From Thalassomonas actiniarum (GTDB taxonomy: Bacteria > Pseudomonadota > Gammaproteobacteria > Enterobacterales > Alteromonadaceae), in assembly GCF_000948975.2 (NCBI RefSeq), contig NZ_CP059735.1:6198603-6262602 (forward strand): 64,000 nucleotides of DNA, read 5' to 3'. Below the pieces are notes generated by a model that searched no databases, was not told the DNA's origin, and saw only the letters and a list, made by a program, of their open reading frames with translations. Shown piece by piece: positions 44,037-52,724 of this stretch. Within the stretch, counting starts at the first letter, position 1, and every line of letters starts with the position of its first letter. The position numbers and the translations under genes are program-made.

Positions 44037-45770
44037 ATGAAATATCCGTTGTTAAAAGCTTCTCCCCTCAGCAATAGAGTAAGTATTTTTATCTTGCTAT
44101 TGCTGAGTTTTTTTATCACCGCCGCCAAGGCACAAACCACCGAGCAGGCCTTTAAGGAGCGCCAGCAGGCACATAACCAGATTGCCGCCGCCAGCCCCTC
44201 CACCAGTGCCATGCCGATACTGGCGGCCCTGGATATCAGCAACCCTTCAGTGGTGGATGATTTGCTCGACGACTACCGCAGCTCAGACAAGGCGGATTTC
44301 ACCCTGATCAAGCTGATCCGTGTCCTCAACCTCAGTGACGAATACGACCAGCAAATCACCGGCGGCATCCAAGCCTCCGGTGTGCCCCTGTGGCTGGAGT
44401 CCGGCGAGAAAAGTTATATTTACTGGTCGGAAAACCATATGATCATGTGGCTCTCTTCCGCCTGGCTGCTGGATGAACATCACAACAAGGCTGCAGACAG
44501 CCTGATGCGCCAGCGTTTGGTACATTTTCTTGAACTGAAAAACAACTATGGCTTTTATGAGTTCCTGTCTCCCAACTACTTTCCCTATACCATGTCGGCC
44601 TTGCTGAATTTGGCCGACTTTTCCCGGGATCAAACCATTAAAACCCTGGCCACAGGGGCGGTAAAACGCCTGTTAACAGAAGTGTTATGGGCCACCAATG
44701 ATCACGGGGTTTTTTTCCCGGCAGCAGGACGCTCCAATACCGGCAAATACCTCAACGCCTATACCGCCAACCACAGCAAGGTTATCTATGTGTTGACCGG
44801 CCTGGGCCAGGAGCCAACGAGTGCCAGCGCCGGCAGTGCCTTTATCAGCACCACAAACGTAGACATGACCTCAGTGATCGAAAGCTGGTCGGCAGTTGAA
44901 AATAAAACGGTTGCCAACGGCCACAGCATCACGGCATCCGTCAACAGCAAGCTCTCCCGCCAGGACAGGGTATTGTTCCAGTGGAGTTTCGGCGGTTATT
45001 TCCATCCCGACACCTGGTCTGATACGTTCTGGGGCATAGACGATTATTACTCCCTGGAAGATCACCAGTCGTTTAAAGATGTCGCCACGCCGCTGTGGCT
45101 GCTGGGTAAAAACCTGACACCGACGTTTACCCGCGGCTCCAACCTTGCCGGGCTTAATGTCGATATCTATAAAAACAACTCTGTAGTGCTGAGCTCGCTT
45201 GGCAACCACTACGGCGGTTATATGGGTTATCAGACCTGGCCCTGGGTTGCCACGGTGGAAGATATCGCCGTCTGGAGTCAGTCCGGCGAAGTGAAAAGCT
45301 TTGACAGCCGGGGCAGCCAAACCAACAACACCCACCTGCCGAAAGTGATCCAGCAGGACAACCTGCTGATGGCCATCTACTGGCCCAATTCGGAAATCAA
45401 TGCCGGCGACCTCTTTGGCCCGCTCGATACCGATGTCAGCCTGCACTGGCCAACCGAGGAGTTTAATGAAATCCAGGAAAATGGCCGCTGGATTATCGGC
45501 CGCAAAAACGACTCCTATCTTGCCGTCTTTCGGGGTTGCAGCAGTAAGATCAATGGCGAATACGGCTGCGAAGGTAACCGCGGGCGACAGCTTTGGGGAG
45601 CCTATGTCGGCAATAGCAGCACCCATGGCAATTACCAGAATTTCCTCAACAGCATAGACAATGCCTCTTATTACAACTCCCTGGATTTCCATTTCTCCTG
45701 TTTTTGCAACCGCTACCATGTCCGCATCACGGTAGACGGCAACAAGATTGACCATTACTGGAATGATTAA
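44037..45770 (+). CDS. Secreted 577-aa protein, possibly alpha-toroid plus beta-sandwich
   Basis: A signal peptide (SIFILLLLSFFITAAKA) is followed by a helical first half with Trp/Tyr-rich motifs (IYWSENHMIMWLSSAWLLDE, NNYGFYEFLSPNYFPYTMSA) and a second half rich in beta strands (VDMTSVIESWSAVEN onward) with four Cys near the end (RGCSS, YGCEGN, HFSCFCNR). The arrangement of a helical barrel with paired Asn/His/Tyr motifs and a beta-sandwich resembles polysaccharide lyases of the heparinase/alginate type, but no catalytic signature can be named. It is secreted and probably monocistronic. Confidence 0.6.
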   Translation: MKYPLLKASPLSNRVSIFILLLLSFFITAAKAQTTEQAFKERQQAHNQIAAASPSTSAMPILAALDISNPSVVDDLLDDYRSSDKADFTLIKLIRVLNLSDEYDQQITGGIQASGVPLWLESGEKSYIYWSENHMIMWLSSAWLLDEHHNKAADSLMRQRLVHFLELKNNYGFYEFLSPNYFPYTMSALLNLADFSRDQTIKTLATGAVKRLLTEVLWATNDHGVFFPAAGRSNTGKYLNAYTANHSKVIYVLTGLGQEPTSASAGSAFISTTNVDMTSVIESWSAVENKTVANGHSITASVNSKLSRQDRVLFQWSFGGYFHPDTWSDTFWGIDDYYSLEDHQSFKDVATPLWLLGKNLTPTFTRGSNLAGLNVDIYKNNSVVLSSLGNHYGGYMGYQTWPWVATVEDIAVWSQSGEVKSFDSRGSQTNNTHLPKVIQQDNLLMAIYWPNSEINAGDLFGPLDTDVSLHWPTEEFNEIQENGRWIIGRKNDSYLAVFRGCSSKINGEYGCEGNRGRQLWGAYVGNSSTHGNYQNFLNSIDNASYYNSLDFHFSCFCNRYHVRITVDGNKIDHYWND

Positions 45771-45827
45771 TCCTTTATTGTTTATGCATTAGATAAATAG
45801 TTAGCCTCACTGCGCTTTCAAATTATT

Positions 45828-45846
45828 GCCCGGGCTTGTCCCGGGC
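45828..45846. terminator. GC-rich hairpin after the 577-aa gene
   Basis: Perfect GCCCGGG / CCCGGGC arms with a 5-base loop, 58 bp behind the stop. No T-run follows. Confidence 0.45.
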
Positions 45847-46050
45847 CGACAGCTAAGGCCCGGAGTTTCCTCATGCGCTCCAGCCAAGCCGGTACACATT
45901 TTCCACACATTTAACGAAAACCTTCGCCACCACCAAAAATAACCTTAAATATCAAAAAACTATTAGCACATTCATTTCCATTTTTCCCCCATATTGCCTC
46001 GATATACTGATCATCATTAACTCCTCATCCAGCAGAAACAGGTGATCTTT

Positions 46051-46149
46051 ATGCATAACAAACTGAAGTCATTTTACGCTTTCCTGATAATTCCCATCCT
46101 AAATGCCGGTAGCGGCAGCAACTGCCGCCGGGGCAAGTCATCATGCTGA
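46051..46149 (+). CDS. 32-residue leader-like small ORF
   Basis: ATG at 46051 has a well-spaced AGGTGA site 6 bases upstream. The peptide has a short hydrophobic stretch (FYAFLIIPILNAG) and a Cys/Arg-rich tail (NCRRGKSSC). Its TGA lies inside the start region of the next gene (7-bp overlap), so it could couple translation to that gene. It may be a leader peptide or a small membrane peptide. The next gene lacks a strong own ribosome site. Confidence 0.45.
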   Translation: MHNKLKSFYAFLIIPILNAGSGSNCRRGKSSC

Positions 46150-46787
46150 GCTTGATTAAAAAAACCTATACCGGCTACCGCTATTACCTGGCTTATCTGT
46201 TACTGAGCACTATCTTTATTTGCTGCCTGATATTGGCCAGCAGCGCCCTGCTGAGCAATAAGGCCTATGGCCACGCTTTAAAAGAGAATACTGCCAAAAT
46301 CACCCTCAGGGACGGCCAGGTGGAAATCTTGCTGCAGCTGGATCTGGCCCACTGGAAAACCAGGTTGCAAGACAACCGGGCCTGGCTGACGGGGCAGATA
46401 TCCGAACTCATGCCCGCCACATTAACGCCGGAGCAGCAAAGCCAATTCCTGAGAAGCCTGCTGATCAAAAAAACCCGCTTAGCTATCAATGACGAAAAGC
46501 TGTTATTAGAACAGATAGCATTTTTACCGCAAAGCCATCATGGCTTTACCCCGGTCAAACTCGTCGGCAGCCACGGACAAAAGCAAATTAACCACCTCGA
46601 TATGCACTTTCCGCCGTCGCTGGGGGCGGTTTATACCAGTGTGGCCAAACCCCAATATCAAATGATCCCGGCAGGGAAAAGCGCCCGGGTCGCCTTTGGC
46701 TCTCAGAGAGTAGCCAAAACAGGCATCAATAAAACACACCAACACCAGGGAGAAGCGCACTCACACCAGGATACGGATAAACACTAA
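46143..46787 (+). CDS. Membrane-anchored/secreted protein with His-rich tail, unknown
   Basis: 214 residues. A hydrophobic signal anchor (YYLAYLLLSTIFICCLILAS) is followed by ALKENTAKITLRDGQVEILL and a helical and beta periplasmic part, ending in a His-rich tail (KTHQHQGEAHSHQDTDKH) that may bind metal. No family is recognised. It lies 23 bp ahead of the PEBP-YHYH gene on the same strand, so the two are likely co-transcribed. Confidence 0.65.
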   Translation: MLSLIKKTYTGYRYYLAYLLLSTIFICCLILASSALLSNKAYGHALKENTAKITLRDGQVEILLQLDLAHWKTRLQDNRAWLTGQISELMPATLTPEQQSQFLRSLLIKKTRLAINDEKLLLEQIAFLPQSHHGFTPVKLVGSHGQKQINHLDMHFPPSLGAVYTSVAKPQYQMIPAGKSARVAFGSQRVAKTGINKTHQHQGEAHSHQDTDKH

Positions 46788-46810
46788 ATCACATATTAAG
46801 GAGATATCTC

Positions 46811-48499
46811 ATGAAGCCTAATCTAATCACTTCGGCCTGCCTGCTGGCATTAACCCCTTTGGCCCAGGCCTTTATACCTGAACCGCCGCCAAGACCGGCA
46901 GGCCCCGGCGGCCAGCCCCCGGAGAAGGCAATAATAAGCTGTCAGGACCAGGCAGAATTCAGCCTGTGCCAGGTAAGCCGGGGCAACCGGATTGAAAACG
47001 GCTATTGTGAATTTACCCCGGATCGACAGTATTTTGCCTGCAACCCGAAAAGCCCGGGACCCAGACCCGGCTCCGGGAAAGAACAAGAAGAAACAAGCAC
47101 GGAGCCAGACCCGACAACAGCAAATTTTAGCTTAACCAGCCCGGTGATGACGGATGGCGGCGACTTACCCGGCACTTATACCTGTGACGGCAACAGTATT
47201 TCTCCCCCGGTAAGCTGGCAGGGCGCACCGGCGCAAACCACAAATTTCGCCTTATTAATGGACCACCAGGCCCCTGACGGCGAGAACCACTGGTACTGGA
47301 TAGACTATGATATTCCCGCCGGTATTAATGCCATCGCCAGCGGTGAACTGCTCGGCACCTTAGGCACCAACAGTGTCAACGGCCTTAATGAGTATACGCC
47401 CCCCTGCTCCCAGGGGCCGGGAGATAAAGCCTATACCTTCACCCTGTATGCCTTATCCGATCATGCCAACCTGGGAGATCCTACCGCAGCAGACCGGGAC
47501 ACCCTGCTGACGGCCATTGAAGATATCACCCTGGCCTCAGCAAGTTTAACCGTCAGCTATACACGCGACCTCGATTCAAATTCCGGTACTGAGAGCAGCA
47601 CCAATGGCAACATAAGCCCTGGCGCCTGCCAGCGGATCTCTGATTCCGTTACCGCCTCTGGTTTTAGCGACGTCGTGGTGAGCTGTGATGAAAATTATGC
47701 CTATATCACCTCAGATACCTATCCGGATCACGACCTGATGAACGGCATTACCGGCACCAACGAGCAAATTCCGGTACCTGCACTCAACTATGCCGCCCCG
47801 ATCAAACTGGCACCGCAACTGGCCAACAGCCCGACCACCATAGATGCCGCCGTCGGCGTAGCGGTAAACGGGGTACCGATTTACGATTATTCCGCCCAGG
47901 GAGAATTAGATATTTATAACTATGACCCCAACAGCGATACCCTGGTTTTGGGCCAGCTGGATAACTGCGGCGGCCATGCCGGTCGCGGCGACGATTATCA
48001 TTACCACGCTTCCCCCAACTGTATGATTGAAGCCATGCCAGATAAAGCCGACGATACCATCATAGGCTGGGGTTACGACGGCTACCCCTTATACGGCAAT
48101 AACAATCCGGACGGCTCGGTGATTCAGAACGGTGCTTTAGATGTTTGCAACGGCCAACCCGATACCAGTTATGGCTACCGCTACCATACCTCAGAGGCGC
48201 CGCCTTATATCATCCAATGCCTGGTGGGGGAAGTGGATACCAGTATCCTGCCGCGTGTCAGCCCGTTAAACGGCGATAACACAGGCGCCCGCGCCAACCT
48301 GACCCCGCCGCAAGGTGGCGTCGACAACCTCAGCCATGTCATCGGCCAGGATGGCAGCCGCACCATGAGCTATGACTACCGCGGACAAAATTATTATGTG
48401 ACTTACCGGCCATCAACAAGCTCGGCCAACTGTTATGATTTCGAGCAGAAAACCGTCAGCAACGGCGGGGAAATTGAAACCGGTACTTATTGCCGTTAA
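46811..48499 (+). CDS. Secreted PEBP (YbhB/YbcL) and YHYH domain protein
   Basis: 562 residues. After a signal peptide (ITSACLLALTPLAQA) comes a Pro/Gly-rich segment, then residues about 105-250 of a phosphatidylethanolamine-binding-like YbhB/YbcL domain (SPVMTDGGDLPGTYTCDGN, ISPPVSWQGAP, GENHWYWIDYDIPA). From about 300 the YHYH domain follows, with GGHAGRGDDYHYHASPNC and YGYRYHTSEAPPYI as its defining motifs. Domains of this kind appear together in marine bacteria; their ligands are unknown. Signal sequence and Cys pairs indicate a periplasmic or outer-surface role. A sensor kinase pair follows. Confidence 0.85.
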   Translation: MKPNLITSACLLALTPLAQAFIPEPPPRPAGPGGQPPEKAIISCQDQAEFSLCQVSRGNRIENGYCEFTPDRQYFACNPKSPGPRPGSGKEQEETSTEPDPTTANFSLTSPVMTDGGDLPGTYTCDGNSISPPVSWQGAPAQTTNFALLMDHQAPDGENHWYWIDYDIPAGINAIASGELLGTLGTNSVNGLNEYTPPCSQGPGDKAYTFTLYALSDHANLGDPTAADRDTLLTAIEDITLASASLTVSYTRDLDSNSGTESSTNGNISPGACQRISDSVTASGFSDVVVSCDENYAYITSDTYPDHDLMNGITGTNEQIPVPALNYAAPIKLAPQLANSPTTIDAAVGVAVNGVPIYDYSAQGELDIYNYDPNSDTLVLGQLDNCGGHAGRGDDYHYHASPNCMIEAMPDKADDTIIGWGYDGYPLYGNNNPDGSVIQNGALDVCNGQPDTSYGYRYHTSEAPPYIIQCLVGEVDTSILPRVSPLNGDNTGARANLTPPQGGVDNLSHVIGQDGSRTMSYDYRGQNYYVTYRPSTSSANCYDFEQKTVSNGGEIETGTYCR

Positions 48500-48600
48500 A
48501 CCCAGAGAGCCGCTTAAGCGCACCTTTACCCATGCGCTTAAGCGGCAGAAAAATCAGCTAAAAAGCCAAAAAGAGCGGTATTTTCTCTGCCAATGGGGTT

Positions 48601-50196
48601 ATGCTAGTGAACAAATCCGAACTCAATCCCAGTACCGCCAATACCGGATCTTATCCTTTGAAACTGCTACATAAATTTTCACTCGCCTTTTTAATCAGCA
48701 ATTTTATTGCCGTGCTGTTATTGCTGGGCCTGGTGATCTGGAGTTTAACCTCAGGTTTTAATGCATTTGTCGATAGCAGCGACCAGCAATACTTTACCCG
48801 GGTAAAACAGTCACTCACTCAGGTTTATCAGCAACATCAAAGCTGGCAGCCCCTGACGGAAAACCGGGAGTTGTGGCGCGATGTGTTTAAACCCGACTCA
48901 GGCAGCGCAGAAACCAAAGAGGCGCCCGGTTCTGAGAATCGCGCCAGCCGCAGACCACCGCCACGACATGAACGCGGAGACTGGAACGACAGAGCGCCCC
49001 CCAGAGAAAAACGCCGGGACAGAAACAACCGGCCGCCAAGAGAAGAACGCGGCAACAGCAATAACAGACCACCGCCAAGGAACAATAATGACGATGTGCT
49101 CAAAACCGAGCGCCGCATCAGTTTTTATGACGCCAATAAAGTGCCTTTTGTCGGCCGGCAAGATATTGATGAAAACGAGTGGATCGAGGCCATCACCTTT
49201 AACGGCGAAACCGTAGGCTACCTGGCGCTGGTACCCGCCCATGCCCAGGAAAACAGCCCCGCCAGCATTTTCCTGAAACAGCAATACCAAATGTTTGCCC
49301 TGATCGCCCTGGCGGTGATTTTTCTCGCCGTGGTTATGGCGCTGGGCTTATCCCGTCACTTGGTAGCGCCGATAAAAAGCCTGATAGCCGCCACCAACCG
49401 ATTGCGCAGCGGTGCCTATGATACCCGGGTGCCCTTGCTGACCCGGGACGAACTGGGGCAATTATCGGAAAACGTCAACGACCTCGCCCGGACCCTGGAA
49501 AAAAACCAGAGTAACCGCTACCAGTGGATGTCGGACACCTCCCATGAATTAAGAACCCCGCTCACGGTGATCAAGTCCCAGCTGATTGCCATACAGGACG
49601 GTATATTCCAGGCGGATGAGAAAAAAATCGCCCTGTTTATCGATGAAATCGAGAAATTAAACCGCCTGGTGGACGACCTCTACCAGCTTTCCAGCTCGGA
49701 TATCGGCGGCCTGACCTACAAGAAAACAGAGCAACAGCCTTTGGTTCTACTGTCGCAGGTAGTCGAGAACTACCGGGGGAAATTTGAGCACTGTAACCTC
49801 AGCATCAGCCATAACCTGGATGCCCCAAACGCCGGAGCGTTCAAAGCCATTGTCGATAAAGACAGAATTCAGCAACTGTTTTCCAATCTGCTGGAGAATT
49901 GCTGCCGCTACACCCACCCGGGAGGCAAGATTAATATCATCAGCTATAACACAGGGCAAACGCTGGAAATTCAAATTCAAGACTCAGCTCCCGGCGTTGC
50001 CGTGGAAAAACAAGCCAGGTTATTCGAGCGTTTTTACCGGGTAGAGGCTTCACGCAGCCGAAAATATGGCGGCTCTGGTTTGGGACTGGCACTGTGTAAA
50101 CAAATTATCGAAGCGCACCAGGGCACAATCACCGCCATGTCTTCCCCGCTGGGGGGATTATGCATTAAACTGACCCTGCCGCTGTCAAAGTACTGA
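48601..50196 (+). CDS. Sensor histidine kinase (BaeS-like) with Arg/Pro-rich periplasmic domain
   Basis: 531 residues. Two membrane helices (about 29-50 and 231-250) bracket a periplasmic loop in which residues 117-165 are tandem PPR/NNR-rich repeats (RRPPPRHERGDWND, RAPPREKRRDRNN, RPPREERGNSNN). A HAMP domain follows, then the dimerisation domain with His315 in WMSDTSHELRTPL and the ATPase domain with GSGLGLALCKQI. The response regulator gene starts 21 bp behind it. It senses an envelope or periplasmic signal; the adjacent secreted PEBP-YHYH and His-tail proteins are candidate targets. Confidence 0.93.
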   Translation: MLVNKSELNPSTANTGSYPLKLLHKFSLAFLISNFIAVLLLLGLVIWSLTSGFNAFVDSSDQQYFTRVKQSLTQVYQQHQSWQPLTENRELWRDVFKPDSGSAETKEAPGSENRASRRPPPRHERGDWNDRAPPREKRRDRNNRPPREERGNSNNRPPPRNNNDDVLKTERRISFYDANKVPFVGRQDIDENEWIEAITFNGETVGYLALVPAHAQENSPASIFLKQQYQMFALIALAVIFLAVVMALGLSRHLVAPIKSLIAATNRLRSGAYDTRVPLLTRDELGQLSENVNDLARTLEKNQSNRYQWMSDTSHELRTPLTVIKSQLIAIQDGIFQADEKKIALFIDEIEKLNRLVDDLYQLSSSDIGGLTYKKTEQQPLVLLSQVVENYRGKFEHCNLSISHNLDAPNAGAFKAIVDKDRIQQLFSNLLENCCRYTHPGGKINIISYNTGQTLEIQIQDSAPGVAVEKQARLFERFYRVEASRSRKYGGSGLGLALCKQIIEAHQGTITAMSSPLGGLCIKLTLPLSKY

Positions 50197-50217
50197 TCGT
50201 TTGAGGTGAATAAAAAC

Positions 50218-50898
50218 ATGCGCAAACAGCAAATCCTGATTGTTGAAGATGAAATGAATATTGCCGAAGTGCAAATCGCCTATTGTAAAAATGCCGGCTT
50301 TGCCGTGACCCATATGGACAGCGGCAAAGACGTGGTCAGCCATGTGAAAAACAATCAGGTAGATTTGATCTTACTGGATTTAATGCTGCCGGACAGCGAC
50401 GGCATAACTTTATGTAAAGAAATCAGAATGTTTTCCCAAGTCGCTATTATTATGGTGACCGCCAAAAATGAAGAAATAGACCGCTTGCTGGGCCTGGAGC
50501 TGGGAGCCGATGATTATATCTGCAAACCTTTCAGCCCAAGGGAAATGATCGCCCGGGTCAAAGGGGTATTAAGGCGGGTTGGTGTTTCAACTGAAAACCT
50601 GATCAAACAATCGGGTTTTACCCTTGAACCGGACAAATACCAGGTCAGTTTATTTGACCAAGCGCTGGAGCTGACCCCGATAGAATTCCGCCTGCTGGAA
50701 AAACTGCTCACCAACAGTCACAGGGTCTACAGCCGCCAGGCGCTGATCGACAGTGTGTATAATGCATCCGAAGAGGTCAGCGACCGCAATATCGACACCC
50801 ATATCAAAAACATCCGCCGCAAAATCAGCAATATTAAAAACGACTACAACCCTATAATATCGGTATACGGCGTCGGTTACCGCTTTGACGACGGCTAG
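50218..50898 (+). CDS. OmpR-family response regulator
   Basis: 226 residues. The receiver domain has the acid pair near the start (IVEDEMNIAEV), the phospho-Asp in LILLDLMLPDSDG, Thr in IIMVTAKNEE and Lys in DDYICKPFSPRE. The C-terminal winged helix (ELTPIEFRLLEKLL, DRNIDTHIKNIRRKI) is OmpR/BaeR type. The ATG at 50218 is about 9 bases behind GAGGTG; a GTG at 50206 overlaps that site. Paired with the kinase gene. It ends 4 bp inside a convergent gene. Confidence 0.95.
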   Translation: MRKQQILIVEDEMNIAEVQIAYCKNAGFAVTHMDSGKDVVSHVKNNQVDLILLDLMLPDSDGITLCKEIRMFSQVAIIMVTAKNEEIDRLLGLELGADDYICKPFSPREMIARVKGVLRRVGVSTENLIKQSGFTLEPDKYQVSLFDQALELTPIEFRLLEKLLTNSHRVYSRQALIDSVYNASEEVSDRNIDTHIKNIRRKISNIKNDYNPIISVYGVGYRFDDG

Positions 50899-51362
50899 CT
50901 TGCCTTAGCCTTATCCCCGGTAACGGCTTTAACCTTAGTGTTTTGATCATGGATCAAAAACCAGCTATCCCCCTGCTTTTTAAACACCAGATATAAATAA
51001 TGCTCCAGGTCATAAGGTTTACCGTTACGGTCATCTTCATGGTAAAACACCTTCAATAGCACAGTACCCATTTCGCTGGTTTCCTCCACCTGGAGCACCT
51101 CGGGCGTAAAACTCCAGCCCCCTTCGGCAAACCAGCCCTTGAGTAACTTGCGGTAGGTAGCGCTGTCCTCAAAAAAGGTACCGTCGGGTAAGATAAAGGT
51201 GAGTTTTTTCCCGGGAGTAATGGTAGATTCGAACGAGGCCAGATCTTTTTTCTCAATAGCACTGATATGCTTTTTATAGGTACATTCAAAATCACAGGCC
51301 TGTACTGAAGCAAGAGTAACAACGGTGGCCATGAATAAAAACATTAAAAACTTCACAGACAT
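50895..51362 (-). CDS. Secreted NTF2-like protein
   Basis: 155 residues. Signal peptide (FLMFLFMATVVTLASVQA) followed by an NTF2/SnoaL-like cone: YKKHISAIEKKDLASFESTI, DGTFFEDSATYRKLLKGWF and the strand pair EHYLYLVFKKQGDSWFLIHD. Two Cys (ACDFECTY) near the mature N-terminus may form a disulphide. Such DUF4440-type proteins have varied or unknown roles. The gene is convergent with the response regulator, their stops overlapping by 4 bp. Confidence 0.75.
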   Translation of the reverse strand: MSVKFLMFLFMATVVTLASVQACDFECTYKKHISAIEKKDLASFESTITPGKKLTFILPDGTFFEDSATYRKLLKGWFAEGGWSFTPEVLQVEETSEMGTVLLKVFYHEDDRNGKPYDLEHYLYLVFKKQGDSWFLIHDQNTKVKAVTGDKAKAS

Positions 51363-51869
51363 TTACTTTCCTTTTCGTATAATTATCCCAATAGAACCCT
51401 GATACCACCTGTTTAAAAATGAGCAGCGCAGTCCGTTCCTCTATAATCATTTTTCTGTAGATTCATTTAACTTGCTCAATGGCATAACCACTCAATATAC
51501 AGACAGCTATAGCCGAATACAGAGATGCTATTGCCCGGTAAAACTGTTTCGACAGCCCAAAAACCTCTCCAGTAAAGCTTTGCTGGTATAATAAACCAAG
51601 AGGTAATGTCGCAAATATATGTACGACAATTGCACTATATTACTGCAACCTCCCCCGAGAAAAAACTAATAAGACCTTATTATTTAAATGGTTATTTATA
51701 CTTTTCCCCAAATCCCCCGTACTAGCCGCACTAAGGCAGCAAGTTCAGAACACACACCAAGTGACTGGTTAATCCTACAACTTAAACTATATTTGAGTAA
51801 ATTAAGTCTGAAAGAAGATTACAAAGTTCAAAAACTACAATAATAAGCTGATTTTAAAGGAGTTAAGCA
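51363..51869. promoter_or_regulatory. AT-rich promoter region of the HDOD operon, 507 bp
   Basis: Divergent region between the NTF2-like gene and the HDOD operon, strongly AT-rich. No gene or RNA is seen. A near-palindrome AATAAG / CTTATT lies around 51673-51687. Confidence 0.35.
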
Positions 51870-52715
51870 GTGCGGCATACGAAAGAGCTAAATTTAATTA
51901 GCGTTATTAATCAAGAATTAGAAAGCAATTCCCTGGAACTACCCACTTTACCAATAGTCGCCAAAAATGTACGTGAAGCATTAAGCTATTCCCCCTACAT
52001 ATCTGCCTGGGAAATTGCCGATATCGTAAGTACAGACCCGGCGATAACAATCTACCTGCTAAAAGTCGCAAATAGCCCGCTATATTCCTCCAAAAACAGA
52101 AAGGTCTCAGGAATTAAACAAGCCATTAGTATACTTGGTAATGCCCGGACAGTAAGCTTAATCACCACTTACTCAATAAAACAAATCTTTAGCGCTTCAT
52201 CAGCAGCATATAACAAATTTTTCGACGCAACTCTGCAACACTCCCTTTCTGTAGCAGCCCTTAGCAGAGGCATGGCATTATTTTCACAAAATTTAGATCC
52301 TGACAAAGCAATGCTGGCCGGGCTCATTCATCAAGTAGGAAAGTTACCTATTTTAAAGTTTTTGAATAATGCCAAAATCCATCTATCAGAAGTAGAAACA
52401 AATGATCTTTTAGAAAAAGCACACCCCTATATCGGCCAGTTAATTTTACAGAATTGGGAGTTTCCGGACGAATTGGCTAATGTGCCTGCTGAATATTTAC
52501 ATTTTGATAGAAACAATTGTTCTGAAGCGGATTATGCAGATGTTGTGACAACTGCGTACCTCCAAGAGTGTGTTAATTCATCTCACCCACATGGAAACAT
52601 TGACTGGTCAAAAGTTCCTGCATTTAACAAGCTCGGCTTATCGTCCGAATTTAGTGAATTAATGAGCGATGAGCTCATAAGAGAAATCAATAACGCACAC
52701 ACTACATTTATGTAG
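51870..52715 (+). CDS. HDOD domain signalling protein
   Basis: 281 residues starting with GTG behind AAAGGAG. The HDOD fold is apparent: LPTLPIVAKNVREALSYSPY (first helix pair), IADIVSTDPAITIYLLKVANS, QAISILGNARTVSLITT and MLAGLIHQVGKLPIL. HDOD proteins resemble HD phosphohydrolases but usually lack metal-binding His-Asp and act as regulators in chemotaxis, surface or stress signalling. It is followed in a tight operon by a response regulator and a PAS kinase, which suggests it is part of one signalling chain. Confidence 0.93.
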   Translation: MRHTKELNLISVINQELESNSLELPTLPIVAKNVREALSYSPYISAWEIADIVSTDPAITIYLLKVANSPLYSSKNRKVSGIKQAISILGNARTVSLITTYSIKQIFSASSAAYNKFFDATLQHSLSVAALSRGMALFSQNLDPDKAMLAGLIHQVGKLPILKFLNNAKIHLSEVETNDLLEKAHPYIGQLILQNWEFPDELANVPAEYLHFDRNNCSEADYADVVTTAYLQECVNSSHPHGNIDWSKVPAFNKLGLSSEFSELMSDELIREINNAHTTFM

Positions 52716-52724
52716 GAGATTCGT

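Noticed and set aside
44871-45755. 294-codon minus-strand frame inside the 577-aa secreted protein gene
   Set aside because: The plus-strand frame has a signal peptide, ribosome site and full length; the antisense frame has no known family and overlaps it completely.
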